Part shown: positions 1 to 8,491 of the stretch, piece after piece
Layout of the letters: every line of letters starts with the position of its first letter
How positions within the stretch are numbered: position 1 is the first letter of the stretch
From: Methylobacterium sp. R2-1
Lineage (GTDB): Bacteria > Pseudomonadota > Alphaproteobacteria > Rhizobiales > Beijerinckiaceae
Assembly (NCBI RefSeq): GCF_014191355.1
Contig: NZ_JACHWM010000003.1
Coordinates: 310,001-374,000 of the forward strand
Length of the DNA: 64,000 nt
Direction: 5' to 3'
Notes under the pieces: model-generated
Database searches by the model: none
What the model saw: only the letters and a program-made list of their open reading frames with translations
What the model was told of the DNA's origin: nothing
Program-made: the position numbers and the translations under genes

Positions 1-2
1 AT

Positions 3-602
3 GCCTGGTACGTCGGCGAGATTCCGGACGAGCCATTCAACATCCCGAAGGTCGACCTCGCCCTCGTCCCGCCGGAGTTCCGCCGACAGCTCGTGGACTA
101 TGATGGGCCGGAGCGTGAGGGCACGGTCGTCATCGACACGCACCAGCGCTTCCTCTTCCTGGTGCGCGAGGACCGGACCGCGATCCGCTACGGCATCGGC
201 GTGGGCCGGGCCGGCTTCACGTGGTCGGGCATCGCATTGATCAAGCGCAAGGCGAAGTGGCCGGGCTGGCGGCCGACCGCGGCCATGCTGAAGCGCCGGC
301 CCGACATCCCTCGCTACGTCGAACCGGGGGTCAACAACCCGCTCGGGTGCCGCGCCCTCTACCTCTACCAGGGCGAGCGGGACACGCTCTACCGCATCCA
401 CGGCACCAACGAGCCCTGGACGGTCGGCGGCACCGATTCCTCCGGCTGCATCCGGCTGCTGAACGAGGACATCCTCGACCTGTACGGCCGCGTCCCGCTT
501 GGCACGATCGTAATCGTGAAGACCTCTCAGCCCGACGTCATGGTGCAGCGCGAGTGGGACGAGCGCCCGCGCTCGGACAATCAAGTCCTGCTCTTCAGGT
601 GA
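3..602 (+). CDS. L,D-transpeptidase (YkuD domain), 5'-truncated by window edge
   Basis: The reading frame is open from base 3, so the true start lies outside the window; an internal Met codon at 93 is not a convincing start because coding sequence continues upstream of it. The product carries the YkuD catalytic signature: a His-Gly-Thr-Asn segment followed about 15 residues later by Ser-Ser-Gly-Cys-Ile-Arg, with Cys as the nucleophile. Family members form 3-3 peptidoglycan cross-links or attach proteins to murein in the periplasm. The family is clear. The signal peptide cannot be seen and the particular paralogue cannot be named. Confidence 0.9.
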   Translation, partial: AWYVGEIPDEPFNIPKVDLALVPPEFRRQLVDYDGPEREGTVVIDTHQRFLFLVREDRTAIRYGIGVGRAGFTWSGIALIKRKAKWPGWRPTAAMLKRRPDIPRYVEPGVNNPLGCRALYLYQGERDTLYRIHGTNEPWTVGGTDSSGCIRLLNEDILDLYGRVPLGTIVIVKTSQPDVMVQREWDERPRSDNQVLLFR

Positions 603-673
603 GACGTTGAGACGAGCCGGAGCACTGCCGTTCCCGCGACGTCGAGCGCGACCGATACCCGAGACGAAACAAC

Positions 674-1303
674 ATGTTCGAGACAGCTACCGCAACCCTG
701 GACTGGATCGGCGTGATCGTCTTCACGGTCACGGGCGCCCTCGCGGCCTCCCGCAAGGAGATGGACTTCGTCGGCTTCGCGGTCCTCGGCACGGCGACCG
801 GCATCGGCGGCGGCACGCTGCGGGACCTGTTGCTCGGGCTGCCGGTGTTCTGGACGGTCCAGCCGGCCTACTTGCTGACCTGCCTGCTTGTCGCCGGGTT
901 GGTGTTCTTCACCGCCCACATCCCGCAGTCCCGCTACCGGTACCTGCTGTGGCTCGACGCCCTGGGTCTGGCCCTGTTCGCCGTGGCCGGGGCGGAGAAG
1001 GCCCTGCAGGCCGGCGCGAGTCCCCTCGTCGTCATCGTCATGGGTGTGGTCACGGCCACCTTCGGGGGCGTGATCCGAGATCTGCTCGGAGGCGAGAGCC
1101 CGGTCATCCTCAGTCGCGACATCTATGCCTCGGCCGCGGGAGCCGGCGCAGCGGCCTTCGCGATCCTGACCCTCCTCGATGCCCAGCGCGAGTTCGCGTT
1201 GGGCTTCGGCTTCGCCGTCGCCCTGCTCGTGCGGGCCGCATCGCTCCGCTTCGGCTTGACGCTTCCGCGATATCGCCCTCGCGCCGGCATCCCCTATCAT
1301 TGA
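674..1303 (+). CDS. TRIC/UPF0126 family membrane protein
   Basis: This 209-residue, strongly hydrophobic protein has two related three-helix halves. Each half has a glycine-rich GGxxRDLL-type signature (near residues 40-50 and again near 130-140), the hallmark of the UPF0126 family now known as prokaryotic TRIC cation channels. Its length is typical. It follows the transpeptidase on the same strand after a 70-base gap. The physiological ion in this organism is not known; family knowledge suggests a monovalent cation channel. Confidence 0.88.
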   Translation: MFETATATLDWIGVIVFTVTGALAASRKEMDFVGFAVLGTATGIGGGTLRDLLLGLPVFWTVQPAYLLTCLLVAGLVFFTAHIPQSRYRYLLWLDALGLALFAVAGAEKALQAGASPLVVIVMGVVTATFGGVIRDLLGGESPVILSRDIYASAAGAGAAAFAILTLLDAQREFALGFGFAVALLVRAASLRFGLTLPRYRPRAGIPYH

Positions 1304-1404
1304 TGTCGGCCGATCCGTCGCGGCTCGCCGACTTCGAGGCGCCCAGAAACGACAGTCTTCAACGAAGGGCCGCCCACGCGGTCCAACCATAAGGGAAAGC
1401 CAAG

Positions 1405-2766
1405 ATGGTCATTGGCAGACATCGTTGCGGGCTCGCACTGGCGGCCTTCCAGTCCCTTGCGACCCTGTCAGGTCCCGCGTTCGCCCAAGCCGACGCCAAG
1501 GGGTTGCCCGGCCCGACCGAGGAACAGCTGGCAACCCTGAAGGGCATCTACGAGGACATCCACGCCAACCCCGAACTCTCGATGCAGGAGAAGCGCACGG
1601 CCGGCATCGCCGCGAAATGGCTCAAGGAGCAGGGTTTCGAGGTCACCAAGGGCGTGGGCGGCACCGGCGTGGTCGGCATCCTGCGCAACGGCGACGGCCC
1701 GACCGTGCTCCTGCGCGCCGACATGGACGCCCTCCCGATGAAGGAGAACACCGGCCTCCCCTATGCCAGCACGAAGAAGGGGACCGATCCCGCATCTGGT
1801 CGGGAGACGGCCATCGCGCATTCCTGCGGACACGACCTGCACGTGACCTGGCTGATGGGTGCGACCCAGATCCTAGCCGCGAACAAGGACAATTGGCGCG
1901 GCACCGTCATGGCCGTGTTCCAGCCGGGCGAGGAGATCGGCGAGGGTGCCAAAGCCATGGTCGACGACGGCATGGTCAAGCGCTTCCCGAAGCCGGTCGT
2001 CACGCTCGGCCAGCACGTGCTGCCGTTCCCGGCCGGCCAGGTGCGCCTCGCCAGCGGCCCCGTGCTCTCCCAAAGCGATAGCCTCAAGGTGACGTTGTAC
2101 GGCCGCGGCGGACACGGCTCCGGCCCGGAATCGACCATCGATCCGGTGGTGATGGCCGCCGCGACGGTGATGCGGCTGCAGACCATCGTCTCGCGCGAGG
2201 TCTCCATGACCGACAGCGCCGTGGTTTCCGTCGGGTCGATTCAGGCCGGCTCCAGCGCCAACATCATTCCGGACCAAGCCGAGCTTCAGCTCAATGTCCG
2301 GACCTACGACGATGGGGTGCGGGACAAGGTGCTCTCGTCGATCAAGCGGGTTGTCGAAGGGGAGGCCTCGATCTCAGGCGCTCCGAAGCCGCCCCGCCTG
2401 ACGATGCTCGGACGTTTCCCGCTGACGGTGAACGACGAGGACGCGACGGCCAAGGTGACCGAGGCGCTGAAGCAACGCCTGGGTGCGGACCGGGTGCAGC
2501 CCGCCGGCAACGCGGCCGCCAGCGAGGACTTCACCGTCTTCGCCCGCGCCTGGGACGTGCCCTCGGTGTTCTGGTTCGTCGGCGGGACCGATCCGAAGCG
2601 CTACGCGGAGGCTGAGAAGGCCGGAACCCTGGACACGCTTCCCTCGAACCACTCGCCGGAGTTCGCCCCGGTCCTGACGCCAACCCTTCGGACCGGCGTG
2701 GAGACGATGCTTGCGGCTGCCGGTCATTGGCTGGCGCCCCAGGCTTCGGATGTGAAGGCACGCTGA
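1405..2766 (+). CDS. M20 family metallo-amidohydrolase, secreted
   Basis: The 453-residue product starts with a Sec-type signal peptide ending in an Ala-rich cleavage region near residue 27 (SGPAFAQA). The M20 signature follows: an SCGHDLH metal-binding segment near residue 137, a PGEE motif near residue 173 with the catalytic glutamate, a dimerisation domain and a C-terminal ASEDF segment. It resembles hippurate hydrolase/IAA-amino acid hydrolase types acting on N-acyl amino acids. The signal peptide implies periplasmic action. The substrate is not determinable from sequence. Confidence 0.87.
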   Translation: MVIGRHRCGLALAAFQSLATLSGPAFAQADAKGLPGPTEEQLATLKGIYEDIHANPELSMQEKRTAGIAAKWLKEQGFEVTKGVGGTGVVGILRNGDGPTVLLRADMDALPMKENTGLPYASTKKGTDPASGRETAIAHSCGHDLHVTWLMGATQILAANKDNWRGTVMAVFQPGEEIGEGAKAMVDDGMVKRFPKPVVTLGQHVLPFPAGQVRLASGPVLSQSDSLKVTLYGRGGHGSGPESTIDPVVMAAATVMRLQTIVSREVSMTDSAVVSVGSIQAGSSANIIPDQAELQLNVRTYDDGVRDKVLSSIKRVVEGEASISGAPKPPRLTMLGRFPLTVNDEDATAKVTEALKQRLGADRVQPAGNAAASEDFTVFARAWDVPSVFWFVGGTDPKRYAEAEKAGTLDTLPSNHSPEFAPVLTPTLRTGVETMLAAAGHWLAPQASDVKAR

Positions 2767-2849
2767 CGAGGCCGGAGCCGGAGCGTCTGCCCCGGCTCTT
2801 CCCCGGACTTGCAACGCGCCGGCTTGAGCTTCAGACGCAGCTGTGCTCC

Positions 2850-3260
2850 TCACGGATCGCGCACGACCAGCATGTCCCCGTCCTCGATGAGGGACACGCC
2901 CGCATCCCGGAATCGGACCCGCATTGCAGCGAACGTCCTACGGTCGGCGGGCAGCCCGACCTCCGCGAGACCCGTCGCCCCCTTTGTGCGAACCGCGGCG
3001 TCACGGCTGTACCAGACGTTGACGGCGAGCTGGTGATGTTAGCCTCCCGCTCCCAGGAACAGGGCACCGGGATGGCGGCCTATGACATCGAACCCGAGCA
3101 GGCCCGCGTCGATCGCACCCAACCGCACGGCATCGTCGGCCGCCGAGACGACGCCGAGCCCGATGACGTCCCGATAGTAGCACGTGAGGACATCGAGTTC
3201 GCGCACCACGAGGGTCACAGCTTCGACCCGGTACGGCGTCTCGCGAGGACGCGGTCCCAC
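2850..3260 (-). pseudogene. VOC/catechol-dioxygenase-like pseudogene (internal deletion plus nonsense codon)
   Basis: Reading the minus strand from ATG at 3260 gives the start of a two-domain vicinal-oxygen-chelate protein (segment VVRELDVLTCYYRDVIGLG). After about 45 residues it jumps to what looks like the end of the second domain (GALFLGAGG), then an in-frame TAA at 3039-3041 where a Tyr is usual. The same frame continues as HHQLAVNVWYSR and on to a TGA at 2850-2852. Intact homologues are roughly twice as long and read GAGGYHH at this point. So the gene appears to have lost the middle of the protein and then acquired a stop. The homology is recalled from family knowledge and was not searched. 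Confidence 0.7.
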
Positions 3261-3347
3261 CCGTCACGAGACTGAGCAGAGACCGCTGTCGTCATGATCT
3301 GCGTCGCTGTCTTTTCGCGTGTTCGAAAGGTGGGCTCCAGCCGGTCC

Positions 3348-4295
3348 TCAACGGGTGAGCGCATCCCGGGCGGTGGGGGCCGGGGCTCCCCGCCAAGCAC
3401 CGAACAGGTTGAAATGCGGGGTCTCGCCGTCGGGTTCGACCGCGACCGTGGCGGTGCGGCCCGCGACCAGCCGCGTCTGGTCGGGAACGCCATCGAGCTT
3501 GATCCGAACCGGGATGCGCTGTGCGAGCCGGACCCAGGCGAAGGTCGGGTTGACGCTGGCGAGCAGATTCGAGCCCGCCGTCCGCTCGCGGTCCTCGATG
3601 CCGCCCGCGAAACTCTCCACGTGGCCGGTCAGCGTATCCTTCTCGCCCATCAGGCGGATGCTGGCCTTATCGCCCACATGGATGCGCGGCAGCTTGGTCT
3701 CCTCGAAATAGCCCTCCACCCGCAAGGTGTCGCTGTCGATGAGGGCCATCACGCCGCGGCCGGTCGAGACGTAGGTGCCGGGCCGCAGGCCCATGTTGGT
3801 GATGCGACCGTTGACCGAGGCCTTCACGGCGGAGCGGTCGAGGTTGAGCTTGGCGAGATCGCGGTCGGCCGCCGCCTGGCCATAGGCGGCCTTGGCCTCA
3901 AGGTCCGCCGCCTGCGCCGCCTCGACCCTCTGCTGGGACGCCGCGGCGTCGCTGAGCTTCAGGTAACGGGCGTAGTCCGCCGCGGCCTGCACGGCCGTTG
4001 CCTTCTTGCCCTCGACCACCGCCTCGGCCTGACGCAGGGCCAGAGCGAAGCGGTCGGGGTCGATGCGGAAGAGGACGTCGCCTTGCTTCACCACTTGGTT
4101 GTCCGCGATCAGCACCTCGGTGACGAGGCCGGAGACGTCGGGAGCAACCTGCACCACGTCGGCCCGCACCCGCCCGTCGCGGGTCCAGGGGGCCTCCATG
4201 TAGTAGTCCCACAGGGCCAGCCCGACGACGATGGCGACGGCGACCATTCCGAAAGTGACGAGGAGGCGGAACGAGAGGGCGAGGAGCCGAGGCAT
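3348..4295 (-). CDS. HlyD-type membrane fusion protein, aromatic acid efflux (AaeA-like)
   Basis: This is the last gene of the marR-FUSC-DUF1656-HlyD operon. The product has one N-terminal membrane helix (about residues 8-28), a biotinyl-lipoyl-like segment (RADVVQVAPDVSGLV), an alpha-helical hairpin of about 90 residues, a second lipoyl half (VKASVNGRITNMGLRPG) and a beta-barrel domain. It links an inner-membrane pump to the outer membrane. ATG at 4295 gives the usual short N-terminus. A TTG at 4343, nine bases after the upstream gene, is an alternative that would add 16 residues. It is probably co-transcribed with the upstream genes. Confidence 0.87.
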   Translation of the reverse strand: MPRLLALSFRLLVTFGMVAVAIVVGLALWDYYMEAPWTRDGRVRADVVQVAPDVSGLVTEVLIADNQVVKQGDVLFRIDPDRFALALRQAEAVVEGKKATAVQAAADYARYLKLSDAAASQQRVEAAQAADLEAKAAYGQAAADRDLAKLNLDRSAVKASVNGRITNMGLRPGTYVSTGRGVMALIDSDTLRVEGYFEETKLPRIHVGDKASIRLMGEKDTLTGHVESFAGGIEDRERTAGSNLLASVNPTFAWVRLAQRIPVRIKLDGVPDQTRLVAGRTATVAVEPDGETPHFNLFGAWRGAPAPTARDALTR

Positions 4296-4352
4296 AGAGT
4301 GTACCGGAGGTCTGTGCTGGAGCGTGGCAGGGCGGCCGGACAAGCCGGCGGA

Positions 4353-4562
4353 TCAGGAGGTGAGAGGGACCGCGACCGAGACGACGGCGCCCAGCAGCAC
4401 GACGTAGAGGGCGAGATCGAACAGCGGCCGATGCCAGACCAGGCGGTAGAACCCGGCCCAGGCCAGAGCGCGCCGAAGGGGCAGGCTGATGGCGAAGGCG
4501 AGCAGCATCCAGGCCGCCAGACTCGGCACGAAGACGCCGTAGAGGTCGAGTTCGCCCATCAT
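4353..4562 (-). CDS. DUF1656 small membrane protein (AaeX-like)
   Basis: The 69-residue product has two predicted membrane helices and begins MMGELDLYGVFVPSL, typical of DUF1656/AaeX proteins. Its ATG overlaps the FUSC stop codon (ATGA), so the two are translationally coupled. In E. coli the equivalent gene lies in the aaeXAB operon for p-hydroxybenzoate and related aromatic acid efflux. Its own role is unknown; the position between FUSC and HlyD genes is a conserved arrangement. Confidence 0.85.
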   Translation of the reverse strand: MMGELDLYGVFVPSLAAWMLLAFAISLPLRRALAWAGFYRLVWHRPLFDLALYVVLLGAVVSVAVPLTS

Positions 4563-6601
4563 GCCGCGAGCTCCGGATGCGTCGTCGAGGGCAGGGCCGG
4601 TCGGTAGGGCGGCGCTTCAGGGAAGAGGCCGCGCCGGATGCCGACGAGACCCATCAGCGCGGCACGCCCGGGTGCCTGTCGTGCATCGAGGGAGACCGCG
4701 TCGAGCGCACCGTCGATGGTGTCGAGCAGATCGAGGGCAGGCTTCTCCGCCTCGGCCCCGAAGTGCCGCGACAGCGCGGCGAGAAGCGTCTCGACGGCCT
4801 CCCGGGCCGGTTTCGAGAGTTGCCGGCGGTCGCGCCGCAATTCCACGATGTTGATGCCGACGCGGACCTCGGCGAGGAGATCGGCGGTCCACTCCGCGTC
4901 GTCGGACGGCAGGGCGGCCAGTCGCGGCGCGATCAGGCCGACCCGGTCGAGCATCAGGGCCGCGAGTTCGAGACCGTTCTGCGCCCCCTGGCGCTCAGCC
5001 GCGCGGGCGAGGCTGCGGCGGTTGATGGCCCGCAGGCGCCGTGCCGACCAGCCGGCGCCGACCGAGCGGACGAGGCGCGTGACGATGGCGGCCACCCACA
5101 TCCCGACGATGACGGCGACAGCGGCGTTGGCGAAGGCGGCGAAGTCGCCCGTATAGCTGCCCTGGAGGGCGATCATGGCCGAGCCGTTGACCGCTGCGCC
5201 CATCGCCAGTGGCGCCGTCTTCGGTTGCGCCATGAAGACCCCGCAGGTCAGGAGGGCCGGGGCCAGCGCCAGGACCAGCATCTCGAAGGTGGTGGCCAGC
5301 GGCAGGACCGCGAACAAATAGGCGCCGGCGCCGAGGGCGCCGAGGATGGCCGAGTTGGCGAAGCTGACGATGAACGGCGCCGGGTCGTCCTGCGCGGCGA
5401 AGAAGCTGCAGCCGACCGCTGCCATCATCGGGGCGGCCGAGCCGTGCGGCCATCCGGTCGCGATCCAGATCGCGCAGGTGACCAGGATGGTCAGGAACAC
5501 GCCCACCGCCGACAGCAGGGCCATGCCATGGTCACGGTGGCGAATCGTGCGCGCCGCGGCGGTGTAGCGGAAGGTCAGGTCCTCGGTGACCGGGGTGCCG
5601 TCCGCGATGTGCCGCTGCAGGATGCGGGCGTCCTGGCGCAGGTCGATGAAGTCGCGAAGGCGCGCCAGGAGGCTCGCCAGCACGAGGGCATCCCAGGACG
5701 GCCGCTCGCCGAGTCCAGGTTCGAGGGCGTGGGCGGCGGCTTTCAGGCGATCCGCCTCGGCCTGCTCCGTGGATCCGGAGGCGAGCCATGCGGCCATGTC
5801 GTCGAGAAGAATGCGGAGGCGCTGAGGCAGGGCACCCGCCCGCTCGAGCGTCTCGATGCGGTCAGAGACCGCGGAGGCGATGGGCAGGAACATCAGCATG
5901 TGCTGACGGAGCGTCGCCATCGCCTCGGCCGAGCGTTCCGCACCGGTCATGTCGTAGCGCAACGGCGTCGCCAGCGCGTCGAAGGCGACGGCGTCCGAGG
6001 CCAGCTTCAATCGCGTCGCCTGCGTGTCCCTCGCCGTGCGGCCGCGGCCGACGACGTCGATGACCCAGCCCCGGGCGTCGCGCAGCCAGAGGTCGAGCCG
6101 AGCGGTGATCACGGGCGCCACGGACTGTGGCAGCACGACCGTGTTCACGAGGCTGGCGCAGAGAATGCCGAGGGTGATCTCCTCGGCCCGGGCCACGGCG
6201 GTGTCGAACATCGTTCCGGGGTCGCCGACGGCCGGGAAGCCGATCAGCGCCGCCGTGTAACCGCCGAGCATCATCAGGTAGCTGCGCGGGGTGCGGTCGA
6301 GCAGCGAGAAGTACAAGCACGTCGCCACCCAGAGCGCGATGGCCAGGGTGAGAAGCTCCGGGGCGTTCACGAGGTTCGGCACGAGGGCCACTGTGACCAC
6401 GGCCCCGAGCAGGGTTCCGAGCACCCGGTACAGCGCCTTCGAGCGCGTGGCGCCGGCGAGCACTTGGCTGGTGATGTAGACGGTGCCGAGCGCCCAGTAG
6501 GGGTTCGGCAGGTCGATCCAGAACGCCAGGAACAGGGCCAGCATGGCCGCCGCGAAGGTCTTGAGCGAGAAGGCCCAGTTGCGCCAGCCCGGCAGGGTCA
6601 T
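4559..6601 (-). CDS. FUSC family inner-membrane efflux protein (AaeB-like)
   Basis: The 680-residue protein has two blocks of about six membrane helices, residues roughly 10-165 and 355-510, each followed by a long cytoplasmic region, the classic fusaric acid resistance (FUSC/AaeB) layout. The second block contains the WPHGSAAPMMAAVGCSFFA segment. It should export aromatic carboxylic acids together with the HlyD protein. Its ATG overlaps the MarR stop codon (ATGA) and its TGA overlaps the DUF1656 start, which supports a single transcript. Confidence 0.9.
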   Translation of the reverse strand: MTLPGWRNWAFSLKTFAAAMLALFLAFWIDLPNPYWALGTVYITSQVLAGATRSKALYRVLGTLLGAVVTVALVPNLVNAPELLTLAIALWVATCLYFSLLDRTPRSYLMMLGGYTAALIGFPAVGDPGTMFDTAVARAEEITLGILCASLVNTVVLPQSVAPVITARLDLWLRDARGWVIDVVGRGRTARDTQATRLKLASDAVAFDALATPLRYDMTGAERSAEAMATLRQHMLMFLPIASAVSDRIETLERAGALPQRLRILLDDMAAWLASGSTEQAEADRLKAAAHALEPGLGERPSWDALVLASLLARLRDFIDLRQDARILQRHIADGTPVTEDLTFRYTAAARTIRHRDHGMALLSAVGVFLTILVTCAIWIATGWPHGSAAPMMAAVGCSFFAAQDDPAPFIVSFANSAILGALGAGAYLFAVLPLATTFEMLVLALAPALLTCGVFMAQPKTAPLAMGAAVNGSAMIALQGSYTGDFAAFANAAVAVIVGMWVAAIVTRLVRSVGAGWSARRLRAINRRSLARAAERQGAQNGLELAALMLDRVGLIAPRLAALPSDDAEWTADLLAEVRVGINIVELRRDRRQLSKPAREAVETLLAALSRHFGAEAEKPALDLLDTIDGALDAVSLDARQAPGRAALMGLVGIRRGLFPEAPPYRPALPSTTHPELAA

Positions 6602-7095
6602 TCCGCGGCCTCGCCGTGCGCGATCCTGTACTGGGACACACCGAGCTCGGACGAACTGCCCAAATGGACCTGGATGGCCTGGAACACCCGCAGGCTCGCC
6701 TCCAGGTCGGACGCGCTCACCTTCGAGAACACCGTCTTCCGCAATCGGTCGAGATCTGCCTCGATCCGCGCGACTACGGAGCGTCCGGTGTTGGTGAGGC
6801 TCAGGACCTTGGCTCGACGGTCGGTCGGGTCCTCCTTGCGCATGACGAGGCCGGCTGCTTCGAGCTGGTCCAGGAGGCGCACGAGCGACGGCCCCTCGAT
6901 CCCGACCGCCTCCGCCAAGGCGTTCTGACGCGGTTCACCGCCCAGGCGTCCGATCAGCACCAGCGGCAACGCCTTCGCCTCGGAGAGACCGTGCGTCTCC
7001 GTGGTGGCGTTGGCGAGCCGCCTCCACTGGCGGCCGGAGAGCAGGAGCGAGTGGGTATAGGTTAGCCAAAGTTGGCTCAGGCCCTCCGCTGCCAT
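6598..7095 (-). CDS. MarR family transcriptional regulator of the efflux operon
   Basis: The 165-residue protein has a winged-helix domain with the recognition region NALAEAVGIEGPSLVRLLD and the typical wing DPTDRRAKVLSLT, both MarR hallmarks. A purine-rich AGGGAAG lies about 9 bases before the ATG. As the first gene of the operon it is probably an autorepressor released by an aromatic acid ligand. That is inference from MarR family behaviour and position; a matching palindrome lies upstream at 7157-7171. Confidence 0.9.
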   Translation of the reverse strand: MAAEGLSQLWLTYTHSLLLSGRQWRRLANATTETHGLSEAKALPLVLIGRLGGEPRQNALAEAVGIEGPSLVRLLDQLEAAGLVMRKEDPTDRRAKVLSLTNTGRSVVARIEADLDRLRKTVFSKVSASDLEASLRVFQAIQVHLGSSSELGVSQYRIAHGEAAE

Positions 7096-7156
7096 CCGAC
7101 CGCTTCCCTATGGACAGGGGTCGGGTACATCCCTCGGACCCGTGCAATGAATAGCA

Positions 7157-7171
7157 AACTATCTATTAGTT
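7157..7171. promoter_or_regulatory. candidate MarR operator upstream of the efflux operon
   Basis: A perfect inverted repeat AACTA-TCTAT-TAGTT lies 62 bases before the marR start codon in an unusually AT-rich patch. MarR proteins bind short palindromes of about this size in their own promoters. No better site was seen between 7096 and 7254. Binding is inferred. Confidence 0.45.
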
Positions 7172-7254
7172 GACATCCATTCAAGCCGGGCACGATCCAT
7201 GGACAGCTGGACGTGACTTCGTCGGTCGCGCCGTACCCCTCCTGGTGAGCGCGC

Positions 7255-7413
7255 TTACCAGTGAGCGAGGGCCACCACAGCGGTCGCGGCCGCCGCTGCG
7301 ACGAGGCAGCCCTCGATCACGGGGTCCGACCCCAGCTGCTCAAGCCGGTGCGCCACGGCCAGCACCAGCGACATGACGGCGATGGCCACGAGACGCGCGG
7401 CAATCATCCTCAT
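7255..7413 (-). CDS. small two-helix membrane protein (52 aa)
   Basis: A minus-strand frame from ATG at 7413 to TAA at 7255 encodes a 52-residue protein. One hydrophobic helix spans about residues 3-22 and a second, Ala/Val-rich, about 34-50. A strong Shine-Dalgarno GGAGGGG sits 5 bases before the ATG, which is the main reason to accept so short a gene. It follows the universal stress gene on the same strand after about 130 bases. No family was recognised and the function is unknown. Confidence 0.55.
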   Translation of the reverse strand: MRMIAARLVAIAVMSLVLAVAHRLEQLGSDPVIEGCLVAAAAATAVVALAHW

Positions 7414-7545
7414 CGGCCCCTCCCTGCCGGTGGATGTCTTGGCGTTCGTGGAGCGAAACGCGCTGCGACTGGATCAGCCAATCGCACGCGCTCGCATCGC
7501 GCAGGCGCAGTCCCGGGAACGGACCAGGCGTGGCCGCTCATGCGG

Positions 7546-8466
7546 TCACGGCGCTGAGAACCAGACGCCCAGTGCGGACGGAGGGGTACGTGCGAACGGT
7601 TCCAGGTCGGGTCCGATGCCGGACCGAAGTGGCGGGACCACCAGCACGTCCGCGCCGCCGGTGGCGAGGACGGCCTCGGTGACGCTACCCAGAAGGGCCC
7701 TCCTGATTCCGGTGCGGGCATGCGTGCCCATGACGAGGAGTTCGGAAGACGTACGCGCGGCCAGGCCGGCGATGACCTCTTCCGGGCGTCCCTCCTCCAC
7801 CCGCGTCGGCCAGTCCCTTGCCGCAGGGCCGTGGACTTCGAGGAAGGCATCGACCTCCTCCGCGTACAGGGAGCGCCAACTCTCGACGTAGCCGTCGATC
7901 TGCTCGCGCGACACGCCGAACCCGGTCAGCTTTGGCTTGCCCAAGGCCTCGAAGGCGTGGACGACCGTGACGCGGACGTGATCTGCTAGACCGAGCGACG
8001 CGATGCTGCGCAATGCCCGCGCCGATGCGTCCGAGAGATCGATCGGGACCGTAACCTTGGTGTAGGGGCCCACGACGGACCGATTGACCACGAGGATCGG
8101 GCACGGGGCGGCACGGATCAGGCCACGGACCGTCCGGCCGGGGCCTCGCGCGTCCGTCCCGTGGCCTGAGCCGATCACGATCATGTCGGCCTGGCGCGCC
8201 GTCGCAGCGTCGAGCACTGCGTCGGACAGGCGTCCCGCGACGACGAGCGACCGGCATTCGACGCGGAAGAATTCCGGCACGACCGCGACTTGCTCGGCGA
8301 TCATGCGTTGCGCCTCGCGAATGTCCCGCGCGGCTTGGTGCGCACCCGCGCCGTCCACGACATGCATCAGGATGACGTCGCCTTCGCTCTGTCCCGCCAG
8401 GATGCCGGCGCGCCGCACGGCTCGGTGCGAGCGGGGCGAGAAGTCTGTGGCGACGAGGATACGCAA
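7546..8466 (-). CDS. universal stress protein with two UspA domains
   Basis: Two tandem UspA folds are visible. The first starts RILVATDFSPRSHRAVRRA and ends with a GSGHGTDARGPGRTVRG-like nucleotide-binding loop; the second ends with GTHARTGIRRALLGSVTE. The G-2x-G-9x-G(S/T) pattern in both halves suggests ATP binding. An AGGAGGG motif lies 7 bases upstream of a TTG at 8466, so TTG is the likely start and gives about 306 residues; an upstream ATG at 8556 lacks such a site and would prefix non-homologous sequence. Family knowledge points to a role in stress survival. Confidence 0.88.
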   Translation of the reverse strand: MRILVATDFSPRSHRAVRRAGILAGQSEGDVILMHVVDGAGAHQAARDIREAQRMIAEQVAVVPEFFRVECRSLVVAGRLSDAVLDAATARQADMIVIGSGHGTDARGPGRTVRGLIRAAPCPILVVNRSVVGPYTKVTVPIDLSDASARALRSIASLGLADHVRVTVVHAFEALGKPKLTGFGVSREQIDGYVESWRSLYAEEVDAFLEVHGPAARDWPTRVEEGRPEEVIAGLAARTSSELLVMGTHARTGIRRALLGSVTEAVLATGGADVLVVPPLRSGIGPDLEPFARTPPSALGVWFSAP

Positions 8467-8491
8467 GGATTCCCTCCTGTTCGTGTTGGTG

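Noticed and set aside
4577..6928. 783-codon plus-strand open frame over the FUSC gene
   Set aside because: It runs antisense to a well-supported membrane transporter, has Arg/Gly/Asp-rich shadow composition and no start site; its length reflects the high GC content.
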